Part shown: piece after piece, positions 23,678 to 35,304 of the stretch
Position numbering within the stretch: position 1 is the first letter of the stretch
Layout: every line of letters begins with the position of its first letter
Source: Nautilus pompilius
Taxonomy: Eukaryota; Mollusca; Cephalopoda; Nautilida; Nautilidae
Reading direction: 5' to 3'
Length of the DNA stretch: 64,000 bases
Assembly: GCA_018389105.1 (NCBI GenBank)
Contig: JACATO010000307.1
Span: 1 to 64,000 of the forward strand
Notes under the pieces: generated by a model
Told to the model about the DNA's origin: nothing
The model's database searches: none
Seen by the model: the letters and a program-made list of their open reading frames with translations, nothing else
Position numbers and translations under genes: made by a program

Positions 23678-23999
23678 AGTTGATTTGTGCATCGAGGATT
23701 CTACCTACACAGCTAACATTACTTCACCTCTGACCTGACACACCTGTAATGAGTACCAAGCTATTTAATAGATTCTTTTTAGTCAAATAAAAAACAAAAT
23801 TAACCAATTAAAACATTATATTATATTTAAAAAATAGAATTTAAAAAAGGTAAAATTAATTAAAGACATCCACATTTCTATAATCACCTGGTAGTGTATT
23901 TTAAAAAAACAATACTGATAACAAAACTAAACATCTAAGACATCGGTCAATGTTTACTGATAAAAAGATAGACACCAACTCTCTCTCTCCATATCTGTC

Positions 24000-24031
<32 letters not shown>

Positions 24032-24079
24032 ACAAGTAAAAGAATCCACTTTTGAACTCACTTCTCCATTCCTTAAATA
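23678..24079. other. Unique AT-rich stretch with a TCTG microsatellite
   Basis: Lies just outside the right inverted arm. No gene is seen. It includes about 26 bases of perfect TCTG repeat at 24001-24026, flanked by CT-rich sequence. Confidence 0.7.
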
Positions 24080-27000
24080 CAAAAGGGGTCATTTATTTTG
24101 ACCAAATTTGGCCAGAAAAGATTTTAGGGGCCTGAATAACTGTCTCAATAAGTGACCGTTTGCCCAGCTCCCAAAGCCAGAATATTAATTTCCTAGCCCC
24201 CTAAAGATGCTAGTTGTCTGCTGTCTTGTTTGTAAAATAATCCCTACGTTCATTGTTTCTGAAGTGGAAAAATAAAGAGGAGAAAGGAGCAGAAGAGAAC
24301 CTCCAAGCAAACTGGTTAAACCTGAAAGGGTTAAAAAAACAAATACATCAATAATCTCAGAACCAAATAAATGTATTTATGGCCTAATATTTCTACCTAA
24401 CTCCCTGAAAGGTTATTCATTCTGGTTTGTTATTATTGTTTTAACTAAAAGGGGGAATCACTTTCCTTCCATTATTCATAAACCTTCCGTTCTATTTATT
24501 AGAAAAAATAATTCGACATCGTTGTAGCGATCGACTCTCTCTGAACGGGATGAGGCCTTTGATTTTATACATAGAGAGAAATAACTTTTGGAAAACTCTA
24601 GGAAGAATCTCATCACTGAACAGAGTGGGTAACAGACAAATCTCTGCCAGTAAGATAACCAAACTAATCTGGGAACTCCGAGAAGCTGCTTTAGCAACAA
24701 ACTAACATAGATTATTTGTTAAAAATATTTGAAAGTTTTCAAAATATAAACTCTACCCATGATATGCTAGATGGTTGAACTGCTCTTATTCTTCAATATT
24801 TTCTCATAAAACAGCATCAGGTATCTTCTCATTTAAATATTAGACGTTGGCTCATGGAAACTGAAATAAAGTCCAGTCCATGGATCATTAGCTCATTCCC
24901 ACAATGCATCATTACAAAAGGTGAATTCCTTCACAGCTTCAGCAGAAATCACCGGAAGATCAATTATTGTAAGTCCAACCAAACCTTTTGACACAAATCT
25001 TGACAACAGAATTATAAGAAGAATAAGAGAATTGAGTTCCTTGATGACCACTTACCACAGATCTCACTAATTAGCCCCTTGTAACAATTTATAATTTCTT
25101 GTCTGCCACTTCTGACGGGTTATGGGTATTTAAGGAATCTTTTAAAAAACTGTCATGCAGCAAAGAATCAGCTGATTACCAGCTGAGAGGGGATATAATT
25201 TCAAGTTGAATGTCCAGTGATTAAACGGACTTCTTGATGGCTATACAATAGCAAACCTTTCATGTGGTCAAACTTCTTAGCCATATTCTACTGGAGCCAA
25301 GCAGTAGGGGCTACTGCTTTAGTATTTCATTCTTTCGTAAATATCAATGTACCATTAATTACTTCTATTACTACATGATTTACGTATTCATCTATGATTA
25401 CAGCCTCAAAGTGAGTTACCTGGGTTGGGAGATGAGTTTTATAAATGATTCCTGAAGCACACATCCAGTAACTCACCTGTTTATGGCTGAATGCATGACA
25501 GCCACTTAATAACATTCTTCAGTTATCTGCCCTTGCCCAATGGGCTGCTGTCCATCAAATCAACAGTGAACATTGACAATCCCTTTCAGCTCTCAGCATC
25601 CCCCATTGTACTGTACAGCGGCATAAAAACTTTAGTGTCCTAGATGTGTTCAACAGAATCCATTTGGTTGATGGATACGACTGTTATGTATATTGGAGTG
25701 GATCATTGTAACACTTGATATATTCCTTCTCTAGTTTATACCATCTGTACTCACTGGTCTGGAAAATTTCACCTGATTGTTTGCAGCCAACTGTCATTTC
25801 AGATGATGAAGCAGATCTCCACATATAATGTAATTATTACTCAGTGTCTATTTCTAAATGGCCAAATAGTGGAAACTAACTTATTAAATATAATTTTGAA
25901 AAATTCATTTGCTGCAAATAATTTACTGAGTGAAACAGAGGCCCAGTGGTTTGGTACTGGACTGCTAATGTGGAAGGCTTGATTTTGAATCCTAGTAAGA
26001 AGTCCCTAGTATCTTTATTTCTTCTCTTCTCAAACATGTGGTTGTACATACATACATCAGAAAATGAAGAGTTCTCGAAAGAACAGACTGCACATTAATA
26101 CCTATCCATGGATCACAGGCGAGGGTGTGAATGCTTCAGCACAAGCCATCACCAGTATACAAGTCATGCATGAGTTTGTCATTGAAAAACACCTTCGTTG
26201 GTGATGGACATCAAAATTATCACTGTTCAATGCTTTCAACAGCAGCAGCCGATAGTGAGACCAACAGGTGCTGTGAGTGGTCAGTGTGCATCCTGAACTA
26301 GTTTTCACATCCCTACCAGCAGGTGAATACATAATGATAGGATGTTCAATTTGACTGTAAACCTTTATCTATCCAATATGCTGATGCACCCAGTCTGCTC
26401 AGCACAGTTATGATGGTTCATCTCCTTCAGGAACTTTGAGCTGAAGGCAGCACATGGACAGTTAAGTACAAAGGAAACTAAATTAGATATATTTTCTCTC
26501 AGGTAAGGATAGCACCATAGCTCTCTTCTGTCAAAAAGGTAAATCAACCTTGTGATTCTGAACAGGTCTTCTGGACATCACTACTTATCCTACTTTCATT
26601 TGAATAGCTCAAAAACAGCAGGTGGCGCTACTGTTCTTCTATTTGTGCAAAAATATTTCTCTCTTTAAATGTATCTGATTATAATTACTAATTTAAGCAT
26701 TGAAAACAAACGATGGTAAAGAATGTAGACACCTTTATTCCGTTAACACTTTTAAAGCTAAGTTTAAATCAAAAGGATATCTTAGATGAACAAAGTCCAG
26801 AGAAGAATTTTACAAATGTTGATTCCTGTGTCCTACATCTTTATGACACACCTGCTGTTTATGATTCAATGGCTGTTTTCTGTAAAGATTTAACTTACCA
26901 AACATAAAAGAAATATCTGTGGACTGATTTGTACTCCATACACCATTATCTACTTCACTGGAATTTGAAATTACAACTTTATCTATATTATTACTCTGTG

Positions 27001-28526
27001 CATCACAGTAGACAGGAATCCACCACACTTTTTATTTATTACGTTGGTCTGGAACGATCCCATCACCATTTAGAGGGAACAGATTGTTTTTCAGGTAAGC
27101 TATCATTATATCGACAGCCATCTATGGGAGTTGGGTGCCAGGCCTTATGCTGTTTATTGGCTATAAACCAGATGTATTTCCCACTATTAGAATACCAGCT
27201 GCTGGCCTGGTCTGAAGGAACGGTTAATGGCTGGCTTTGGATTTGGGTTGTTCGTCTGTTTAGTTAGCTGGTATAAAAATGAGTAAACAGATGATCATCT
27301 TCATGCCAGTTCCTCCTAATATGAACCTTTAATAATATTTACAGTATTCAGATATTTAATAATAATAAATTTTGGCTTCAGTTAATATTTTAAATTGAGC
27401 GAAGTAAGTTTTGGTGTAAAATATCAAAAGTCAACCAGGAATCAGATGCTGTTTGATAGGAATTATAAAAGATGGATTCTTTGAAAGTATACATACACCT
27501 GACTACTGTTAACTTGATTTTAAAATATCAAATATTAATATAAATAGTGAATTTGTGAGCTTTGAAAAATTACTTATTCAATGGCAGGCTGATTGATACC
27601 AATTTTGAGACCTCTGCCTACTTTAGAGCTGCTTGATTCCATATCAGTTCACCAACCTCCTCCAGCATCACCATTTCCTTTACTCCAAAGATCACGTTCT
27701 ACAGTACCAGACCATGTTCCATTTTCCAATTGTAAGTCCGACTATTTCAGTAAAAATGACGACATGAACCTGAGGGGAATCAATCATCGAAGTTTCCAAA
27801 CTGTTTTGGCTGCACAGAAAAATATTGAGAAACTTAATGAAGCTGTGCTACTGGCATTTATCACAATAATTTACCTACGTGGTACTTTGAAAAACTGACT
27901 TTCCAAAAAGATTCCTTCCATTGTCCACTCAGAATAATTTCTATGATAGTATCTCCATTACTCTCCACTGCAAAAGTATAAAATTAATGAATTTATTTGT
28001 TGATTTTGTTTGTAACCACGGTGAAGTTATCTTTGTCTTTAAATTTTAATATAATGGTGAACTAGCATATATCTTCATCAATTGTTTGTTGTTTATAGAT
28101 ATTAACCAGTCCAAAGATGATCGGTAAAAATACTGGAACATTGTCCACAGTAGGAGATGGAGGAGATGTTAACATGACAGTTTTTTAGAAAACTCTTTAA
28201 AACAAATGTTCGTAAATCAATCGATATTCATTTATTGATGGACAAACTGATCATGACAGAGAGGCTGCATAAAAAATCAATTTGTAGGGTTCATATGTGA
28301 AAGATTTAAGACCCAAAACTATAAATGTAAATTACAGGGGATCTCACCGATTAGACATACAGATGAGTAAGTAATGGCAGCTGCCATCTGTCTACTGGGA
28401 TGAAGAGAAGAGGAAATCATGGGGAATATTTTGGATGAAAAAGAAGAAAAATAAATGTAGGAGAATGGATTAAGAAGATTTCAAGGAAGGTTTTCAGATA
28501 GGAAAGGGAGAGTGGTTTTCCTGTCA
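24080..28526. repeat. Diverged 3' flank of lectin copy C
   Basis: 24080-25330 resembles 12540-13990. About 26100-27300 resembles 1600-2680, about 27590-27720 resembles a single minisatellite unit, and about 27960-28500 resembles 3770-4500, all in the same orientation as copy A. Similarity is clear but much lower than between arms A and B. A tRNA-like SINE piece sits between the first two blocks. I see no intact gene in it. Confidence 0.65.
25938..26000 (+). mobile_element. tRNA-Ser-like head of a SINE fragment
   Basis: The stretch has an A-box-like AGTGGTTTGGTACTGG, an anticodon-arm-like GGACTGCTAAT and a B-box-like GATTTTGAATCCTA, spaced as in a tRNA. The acceptor stem is not complementary, so it is not a functional tRNA. 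A pyrimidine-rich tail follows. It lies at a break between two homology blocks of copy C. Confidence 0.5.
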
Positions 28527-28723
28527 CTAGGTGGACATCTCACACAGAAATGACCACTTATTCCGACAAAAGAAAGAAACCCATTTGTCATATCGTTGAA
28601 TACAGCACAGTTCCATCACATCCGAAGTAGGATGGCCAGGAGCCCAGTTGGTCTGTTCTACGGCTGTGCCGTCCATCCATAACCAGTCTCCTGTCTTTGA
28701 GGTGCAGCCAATCCACGCATTCC
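28527..28723 (-). CDS. Copy C exon 4: diverged second half of the CTLD
   Basis: The acceptor is GTTTATAG. The frame begins NAWIGCTSKTGDWLWMDG, keeps NWAPGHPTSDV and the Cys-Cys pair, and ends LCEMST-TAG. Its C-terminal third differs much more from A and B than the rest of copy C does (VSFFCRNKWSF), marking a change in similarity inside the exon. Confidence 0.65.
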
Positions 28724-29112
28724 CTATAAACAACAGAAATAAGGGTGACATTGACAAGGACACTAAGATAAAACTGGACCCAAAAATGGCAGAGTCATGT
28801 GATTAATATGGAAATTAGCTGATGACATTTGCCCTTAATCAGACTATCTACTGATTGATGGGGTCTGTTATATGTTAAAGGTCAGAGGTACAGGAAGTTT
28901 ATTCTTGGTCCTGCATCTCTGACACTTAATGAAATCAGGAATAAAAACATTAAACAAAAACAAAGGGTTTATCTATCATCTGTTTAATGTCTGTGTCCAA
29001 CCAGGGGAGGAATCTGTTTGTGGTTTGTAAGAGAAGAAGAAGACATTTTTACTGGTTAATCTTGTGGTGGGATGGGAAATATAAAAATATTTGGAAAAAA
29101 ATAAATCCTCAC

Positions 29113-29313
29113 ACTTAAAATTAAAAACCTTGCTGCAGATGTTGGACAGCATTTCTCTCTTCTGTTTGGTGATGGGAGACATCAGGACAGCTCCATCAAC
29201 CTCACATTTCTTGACTGCTGATGACCAGTTCATTATCTCCCTGTACCACTTATACCAGACGCCCAGTGTCCTGTTAAAGGTGTAGCCCTTACTGGTGAAA
29301 TCTCTCCCTGCCA
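29113..29313 (-). CDS. Copy C exon 3: first half of the CTLD
   Basis: The frame is V-AGRDFTSKGYTFNRTLG with WYKWYREIMNW and the conserved VKKCEVDGA cysteine. The donor is AAGT|GTGAGG, phase 1. It is the same length as the copy A exon and nearly identical to it. Confidence 0.65.
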
Positions 29314-29611
29314 CTGACAAAATTAATGAGAGGAAGAGAAATATTAAATAACAATGACTTATACAGATCAGTTGTTTCTGAAGGGAGTCAGATGGATTCT
29401 ATTGTATTAGAAACAAGGGACCAAATAGTAAATAGGGGTGGTTCACCCTCATACAACAGCACATAAACAGAGTGGACATTCCTATACAGATAGGAACAGA
29501 GCAACAACGGAGGCTGACTAACATTTGAGATGAGCATCAGATTTTAGGCTGAATGATGATAACAGGTATTTGTTAATCTGTGGAAAGGCCCACCTGGTAG
29601 GTATGTGGACA

Positions 29612-29815
29612 CTACTCTATAATAAACAGCTTTTTACTGCCTCTTGGTGTCCAAAGATCAGAGTGAGAGACAGGTGAGATAATATGGAGCCTCTGTCCAC
29701 TGAAGCCTGACTGAACTGTCAGCTGAATGAAGCTGTCACCTTTGAGGTCAGTCTTCTGTGTAAGGTCCTGGTTCATTCCTGTTGAATTGTGTTGTTCTGG
29801 TTCCTTGTTATACAT
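29612..29815 (-). other. Conserved open segment between lectin exons 2 and 3, copy C
   Basis: Third copy of the MYNKEPEQ segment, open to TAG. In copy C, which lacks exon 1, a downstream alternative start like this would be the only way to express the CTLD from its own ATG. No promoter evidence is visible. Confidence 0.2.
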
Positions 29816-30011
29816 CTGTTTTCAAACTTCAGAAGAAGGAAACCATCTCCTAAGTTTCTGATTTCTTTTTATTTTTTCTTGATTAATGTTAAAGAGCCGT
29901 CAAATCCCTGCCATCTCTGGAAATACCTGAACTTGATGATGGAAAAGCTTCCAGGCAAAGAGAAAGAGAAGTATTCATCAGTAGAAAACAGACTGAGGGG
30001 CTGTAAAATAC

Positions 30012-30128
30012 CTGTGGAATAATCTTCTGAAATGTGGAGTTTATCAGAGGAATGTGTTCTTGTGTTAATGTAACTGGGTGCTGTGGGGTCAGCAAGATTT
30101 CTGTTAATTTTCTCCTCATCAACAAAAA
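30012..30128 (-). CDS. Copy C exon 2: acidic linker
   Basis: Intact 117-base exon, same frame as copy B (FVDEEKINRNLADPTAPSY), acceptor TTCAG and donor CACAG|GTATTT. It is now the most 5' exon left in copy C, about 150 bases from the array junction. Confidence 0.5.
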
Positions 30129-31623
30129 CTGAATTCAATCTATGGAGAGTAGCTAAGCATCAGTTCTACATTCTGTTTTCTCAATTTAAAAACGAAGGGA
30201 GTTATCTCCCATGGACAAAACAGTGCCATCAAACAACTTTAAGTGTTAACTGGAAATATATTATTATTATTATATTTTCTTTAATTTAACGGGTACTGTA
30301 TACAGCCGTTAAATAATTTAATTTTCTATTATATTTATGATTCTATATTATTTTTCGTGTTTAAATCGTCGTGTCGGGTGGCAACTTTGGTCTTTGCGGC
30401 TTACCCCTAAATACATGTATTTCAATGGATGCTATTATGAACGAGGTTTTAGAATCAATTACGTTCGTTCTAGCGTACCCCACTGTACCAATTAGAAAAA
30501 TAATGAGGTTCGACTTTCATCGCACATTGGAACTTAAGAGTTAAAAAATTGTGAAAGGGCACCATTTTTTAAGGATGTGCTCAGGTGGGGGATTGACCGC
30601 TCTCTCTGCTCTCCCCCTAACTACGCCACTGGTTACATTGTTAAGTTAATGTTAAAAACCATTTAAATATTTTTTTCTTTATTTATTTACCACATTTTCT
30701 GTCTGATTAACAGCAATATTGAAATGTTCCATATTAAGAACGAATAAAACAGATTACTTTGTTATTCTTCACATCTTGTATCGTTAATAGAAAAGTTTAT
30801 TCGTTAATGTATCGACTTCTGACTTATCCTCCTCTTTACCTACTAAATGAGAATAAATGTCTCACAAATAAATTATTTATTAGATGAAAAACCTATTTAC
30901 GTAGAGAGGATGGAACTACGTTAGTATTCATAAGAGCTGAATGAATGTTTCATTTATAATCAATCCTAAAACTCCACGGCTAATAGTGAGGTACATTAAA
31001 TACAAACAAATCAACAAATATATGAGAATCACCTCTACGTAGCTGCCCATGAGGTAAAAAAAAGTAAATTGCAGGTGCCTATTGATAGGAATATGATTGC
31101 GAGTGACCACAGTAGAAGCCTAAAAGGTGGGGAAAGTTTTTAGAGATATTAATATAAAATATGAAGAAAAGAATTAATGATATCAGCAAACAAACAACAG
31201 CAGCATCGATTTTCTAGAACACTAAGCGTTTTAAAATTTTAATGCCAGAACGTGTAGCCGCCATTACTAACGTTTTTCTTACAGAATTAGTCTCCCTTGG
31301 CTCATAATTTGATAGCCTTAAACGGTGGCCAGTTTCTACTGGTTACATTCCCTGCTAGGTCATTAAATACATTTAAAATTAGGAGCATCGTACACATGCA
31401 CCACCCAAAACAATGACATGTATGGAAATAGAATTATTTTCTCTGTTCGTTTATTTTTTAAATTTAATGCTAAGAATTAATAAAAAAAAAATTATCAATG
31501 TAAAGGGAGACGAATCAACGAAATTCAGTGTTGTGTTTATTTTACTGGCTTTTTTTATAAAAAAAGGGGAATTTCTTTGTTCAAGTTTCTCTTTCTCTGT
31601 CCCCTTTTTCCTTTTTATTTCAG

Positions 31624-31709
31624 CCAACTATCACATCCCTAAACCAGCTACTACTAACTACAGCATGAAAGTTATCTCCGAAAACATACCCGGAGACCCT
31701 CAGCAATAA
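31624..31709 (+). CDS. Orphan last exon of the putative unit gene (unit 1)
   Basis: It follows a strong acceptor (CCTTTTTATTTCAG) and reads ANYHIPKPATTNYSMKV, then SENIPGDPQQ and TAA, in phase 1. Units 2-5 have Leu for Ile. Its upstream exon would lie beyond the array edge at 30275, so this copy cannot be spliced as in the other units. Confidence 0.3.
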
Positions 31710-31774
31710 CCGATCCTTTGATCTAGTTTGCAGCGGTTAGACGGAGTAGCGCGCCTTAGCAACCACGTAACAGG

Positions 31775-31830
31775 CACGTGCGGTTATGTCACCAAGGTTA
31801 CCTTTGCGTTACTCTATATATATATATATA
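31775..31830 (+). promoter_or_regulatory. Promoter-like block, array copy 1
   Basis: CACGTG (31775-31780), then an imperfect palindrome GTCACCAAGGTTACC (31788-31802) resembling an RFX X-box, then a TA-rich box (31814-31830). A possible start follows near CTATTCTGACAGCG. Spacing and order fit a core promoter on the plus strand. X-boxes often drive cilium genes, but one match does not prove it. Confidence 0.4.
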
Positions 31831-32506
31831 CTATTCTGACAGCGTTGGATGAAAGAAAAGACAACACACAAGCTTAATATTATCGATAGATAAAACTTTA
31901 ATTTATGAAAATTTGAGCATTTAATATTCAGAAGTAATTTTTTAATGAAGAACGCTTTTAATCTCAACATTTGTATTCAAAATAACCGCTATCCCCTCTC
32001 TACGCCACATGCTCTCGACCGCCTTGCCTCGTTCTCGAATAATCAGTACAAAGCAGCCGCTAAATTCAAAAACTCGTTTTGCTAGTAATAATTATAAATG
32101 TCTTAATGATTCATTATTCTTTTCCCGTATTAAACGAAAGTTGCTACTGCACACCGCAGTCGGATGGTGAGTAAGGTGGCCATAAAATCATAGCGCTTTC
32201 TTGCACCGTATAAAGTTAGTTTCGGGAACATACATACAAGATCAGTGTTTTAGTAATATATAGATACATTGATAGATTGTGCAAATTGCTAAAGAAAACT
32301 AATTAAAATATGTGAAAGTAGAAAAGAAAGTTAGAGTTAGAACAATATAAATAGTATATTGAAGCAGAGAGGATAAATCTAATTTCTGTAGTATTGTTTG
32401 TGATATCAGATTGCCTTTCTGATATAGTTAATTTAAGGAATTGATCTAAGTGTGCATTGACAAGCTATATTTAATATTCATTTTAATGAACTTCAATTTA
32501 CTAAAT

Positions 32507-32537
32507 GACACACACACACACACAAACACACTCACAC

Positions 32538-32573
<36 letters not shown>
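32507..32573 (+). repeat. CA/TA microsatellite of array unit 1
   Basis: A run of CA followed by TA repeats, present at the same place in each full unit (near 36115, 39603 and 43208) but of different length each time. Confidence 0.9.
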
Positions 32574-33316
32574 CAAAAAAGAGATCATAATTTGGAAATG
32601 CTCTTTTTGGAATATTTTCCAGAAGTCAAGTACCTAATTTTTAAGTTTTTCTTGCTGAAAATCATTCATTTCATTTTTTGGATAACATTACCACATTTTT
32701 AGATGTCACTACATTTAAACTAAAACCATGTTGTCTACAGATTTATGGCTTATTTATTCACAGTAAAACAAGTTACTCAGACTGTTGGTTTAGCCATCAC
32801 TAATATGACTACTCTACCAAAAGTCAGGGGAATGATGTTTGCACCCATGATAGGAGAACAAGGAAATTGCATTGGCTAGGCTACGGGTACCGAAGTGTTT
32901 TAGCTGGTAAACAACACATCGTTTGCGGAGAGCCTGACTATAATTTGACGTTCTGTCCACTCTGCCAACATTATATTATTTTTATCGCACTTACACCTTA
33001 TATCACTAACTTATTATAATTTAGAAAGCCATGCAGAAAGTAAAATACCTTCGGAGCTATTCCTCCCAACCATGCTAAACATTTCTACGAACCCTTAAAA
33101 TATTAGGCTATATTATGTATTTACAAACGTGTAGCCGGCCAGCGATCGAGTAACGGCACATACATAGGTAAATTTGCAGTTTTACACAACAAATTTTCCG
33201 ACAACAAAAATATGTTGTTTTTTTTATATAGTTTAGTGTCTCAGACACTTTTATTCTATGGCATTTTCGGCGAAAATGCTTCGTTCTCCAATTATAAACA
33301 GTTTTATATATGAGCG

Positions 33317-33388
33317 CCTCATAAAAGCTATGATGGAGAGTAGCCTAGTACTAGAAGATCGTAAATTCTATGCACATCTTTTATGAGG
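33317..33388 (+). other. Potential hairpin in each full array unit
   Basis: CCTCATAAAAG (33317-33327) and CTTTTATGAGG (33378-33388) are perfect inverted repeats 50 bases apart, with the palindrome CTAGTACTAG in the loop. The same arms occur in the other full units, for example 36804-36875. It could fold as a structured RNA or be part of a regulatory site; no known RNA family is recognised. Confidence 0.4.
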
Positions 33389-33718
33389 TGGCTGTGTTGT
33401 ACCAAAAATTCATGAAGCAATTATATGTTTGTTTACGCCACAACAGGCAGTATCATCGTGTGACAAGAATGTATTATAATATTCTGATTTAGCAATGATC
33501 CTTGGTTCATCCTTGACTTTCGGTTATCAACAAACGAGTTGCGTAAACGCACGCTCATTTCTCTTACATTACGCGAAATATTTCATTATCTAGCTATAAT
33601 ATAATACACATAATTGTATTCTACATTCATTAATTTCACGTTTCATGTAATAGTCATTATGTATGAAACTTGCGTCAGAGAGGTGGTGGTGACATCACGG
33701 TTTGTTTCGGTTCCTCAG

Positions 33719-35304
33719 ATGCCAGCGACCACCAGCGCATCACAGGAGACTGAACACACAGTTCAAGACACCGGGAGGTTGGTCGAGTAAAGTATTGAAT
33801 CAAGAAAGTTCTTCCAAGGTCATAAGATAAAGTAAAAAAAAAAAAAAAACATACAGTGGGGTATTTTTGTACTAGTTTATTATTTTCTTTAATTAACGGG
33901 TACTGTATACAGCCGTTAGATAATTTAATTTTCTATTATATTTATGATTCTATATTATTTTTCGTGTTTAAATCGTCGTGTCGGGTGGCAACTTTGGTCT
34001 TTGCGGCTTACCCCTAAATACATGTATTTCAATGGATGCTATTATGAACGAGGTTTTAGAATCAATTACGTTCGTTCTAGCGTACCCCACTGTACCAATT
34101 AGAAAAATAATGAGGTTCGACTTTCATCGCACATTGGAACTTAAGAGTTAAAAAATTGGTGAAAGGGCACCATTTTTTAAGGATGTGCTCAGGTGGGGGA
34201 TTGACCGCTCTCTCTGCTCTCCCCCTAACTACGCCACTGGTTACATTGTTAAGTTAATGTTAAAAACCATTTAAATATTTTTTTCTTTATTTATTTACCA
34301 CATTTTCTGTCTGATTAACAGCAATATTGAAATGTTCCATATTAAGAACGAATAAAACAGATTACTTTGTTATTCTTCACATCTTGTATCGTTAATAGAA
34401 AAGTTTATTCGTTAATGTATCGACTTCTGACTTATCCTCCTCTTTACCTACTAAATGAGAATAAATGTCTCACAAATAAATTATTTATTAGATGAAAAAC
34501 CTATTTACGTAGAGAGGATGGAACTACGTTAGTATTCATAAGAGCTGAATGAATGTTTCATTTATAATCAATCCTAAGTAGTGAGGTACATTAAATACAA
34601 ACAAATCAACAAATATATGAGAATCACCTCTACGTAGCTGCCCATGAGGTAAAAAAAAGTAAATTGCAGGTGCCTATTGATAGGAATATGATTGCGAGTG
34701 ACCACAGTAGAAGCCTAAAAGGTGGGGAAAGTTTTTAGAGATATTAATATAAAATATGAAGAAAAGAATTAATGATATCAGCAAACAAACAACAGCAGCA
34801 TCGATTTTCTAAAAATCTAAGCGTTTTAAAATTTTAATGCCAAAACGTGTAGCCGCCATTACTAACGTTTTTCTTACAGAATTAGTCTCCCTTGGCTCAT
34901 AATTTGATAGCCTTAAACGGTGGCCAGTTTCTACTGGTTACATTCCCTGCTAGGTCATTAAATACATTTAAAATTAGGAGCATCGTACACATGCACCACC
35001 CAAAACAATGACATGTATGGAAATAGAATTATTTTCTCTGTTCGTTTATTTTTTAAATTTAATGCTAAGAATTAATAAAAAAAAAATTATCAATGTAAAG
35101 GGAGACGAATCAACAAAATTCAGTGTTGCGTTTATTTTACTGGCTTTTTTTTATAAAAAAGGGGAATTTCTTTGTTCAAGTTTCTCTTTCTCTGTCCCCT
35201 TTTTCCTTTTTATTTCAGCCAACTATCACATCCCTAAACCAGCTACTACTAACTACAGCATGAAAGTTATCTCCGAAAACCTACCCGGAGACCCTCAGCA
35301 ATAA
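33719..35304 (+). CDS. Putative small gene of the array, copy 1 (two coding exons)
   Basis: Exon 33719-33777 lies between CGGTTCCTCAG and G|GTTGGT. Exon 35219-35304 follows CCTTTTTATTTCAG and ends in TAA. The first ends and the second begins in phase 1, giving one frame: CQRPPAHHRRLNTQFKTPG, then ANYHIPKPATTNYSMKV, then ISENLPGDPQQ. The PG..YHIPKP part loosely recalls PG-rich sperm-tail repeats, which is only a hint. No upstream ATG in this frame is seen within the exon, so another coding exon is needed or the model is wrong. A strong donor, CGGATG|GTGAGTAAG near 32168, could end a 5' leader exon. Confidence 0.3.

Larger units (their letters stand above)
28527..30128 (-). pseudogene. C-type lectin-like gene, copy C, lacking exon 1 and promoter
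   Basis: Exons 30012-30128, 29113-29313 and 28527-28723 correspond to exons 2, 3 and 4, with phase 1 junctions and intact frames. Upstream of exon 2, similarity to copies A and B ends near 30274 in a TAT repeat, and the tandem array begins. The signal-peptide exon and its promoter, present at 8379-8649 in A, are therefore gone. The CTLD itself is open and has diverged in exon 4 (KWVSFFCRNKWSFLCEMST, one residue shorter). Without a signal exon it is probably a 5'-truncated pseudogene, unless another upstream exon is used. Confidence 0.6.
30275..33882 (+). repeat. Array unit 1
   Basis: 3608 bases. It begins inside what would be the second intron of the putative unit gene, so its first exon 3 (31624-31709) has no partner upstream. 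It shares the longer ACTCCACGGCTAATAGTGAGG form near 30970 with unit 5 only. The promoter block lacks the GCTCGCGA bases present before the TA tract in the other units. Confidence 0.9.

Noticed and set aside
31413..31709. 98-codon frame in the array taken as a whole protein
   Set aside because: The first two thirds are intron-like (poly-A, long pyrimidine tract) and shift frame in units 3-5. Only the part after TTTCAG is constant.
32640..32690. Sm-site-like ATTTTTTGGA in the array unit, hinting at an snRNA or spliced-leader cluster
   Set aside because: No flanking stem-loop or conserved snRNA or leader sequence was found, and the T run varies between units.
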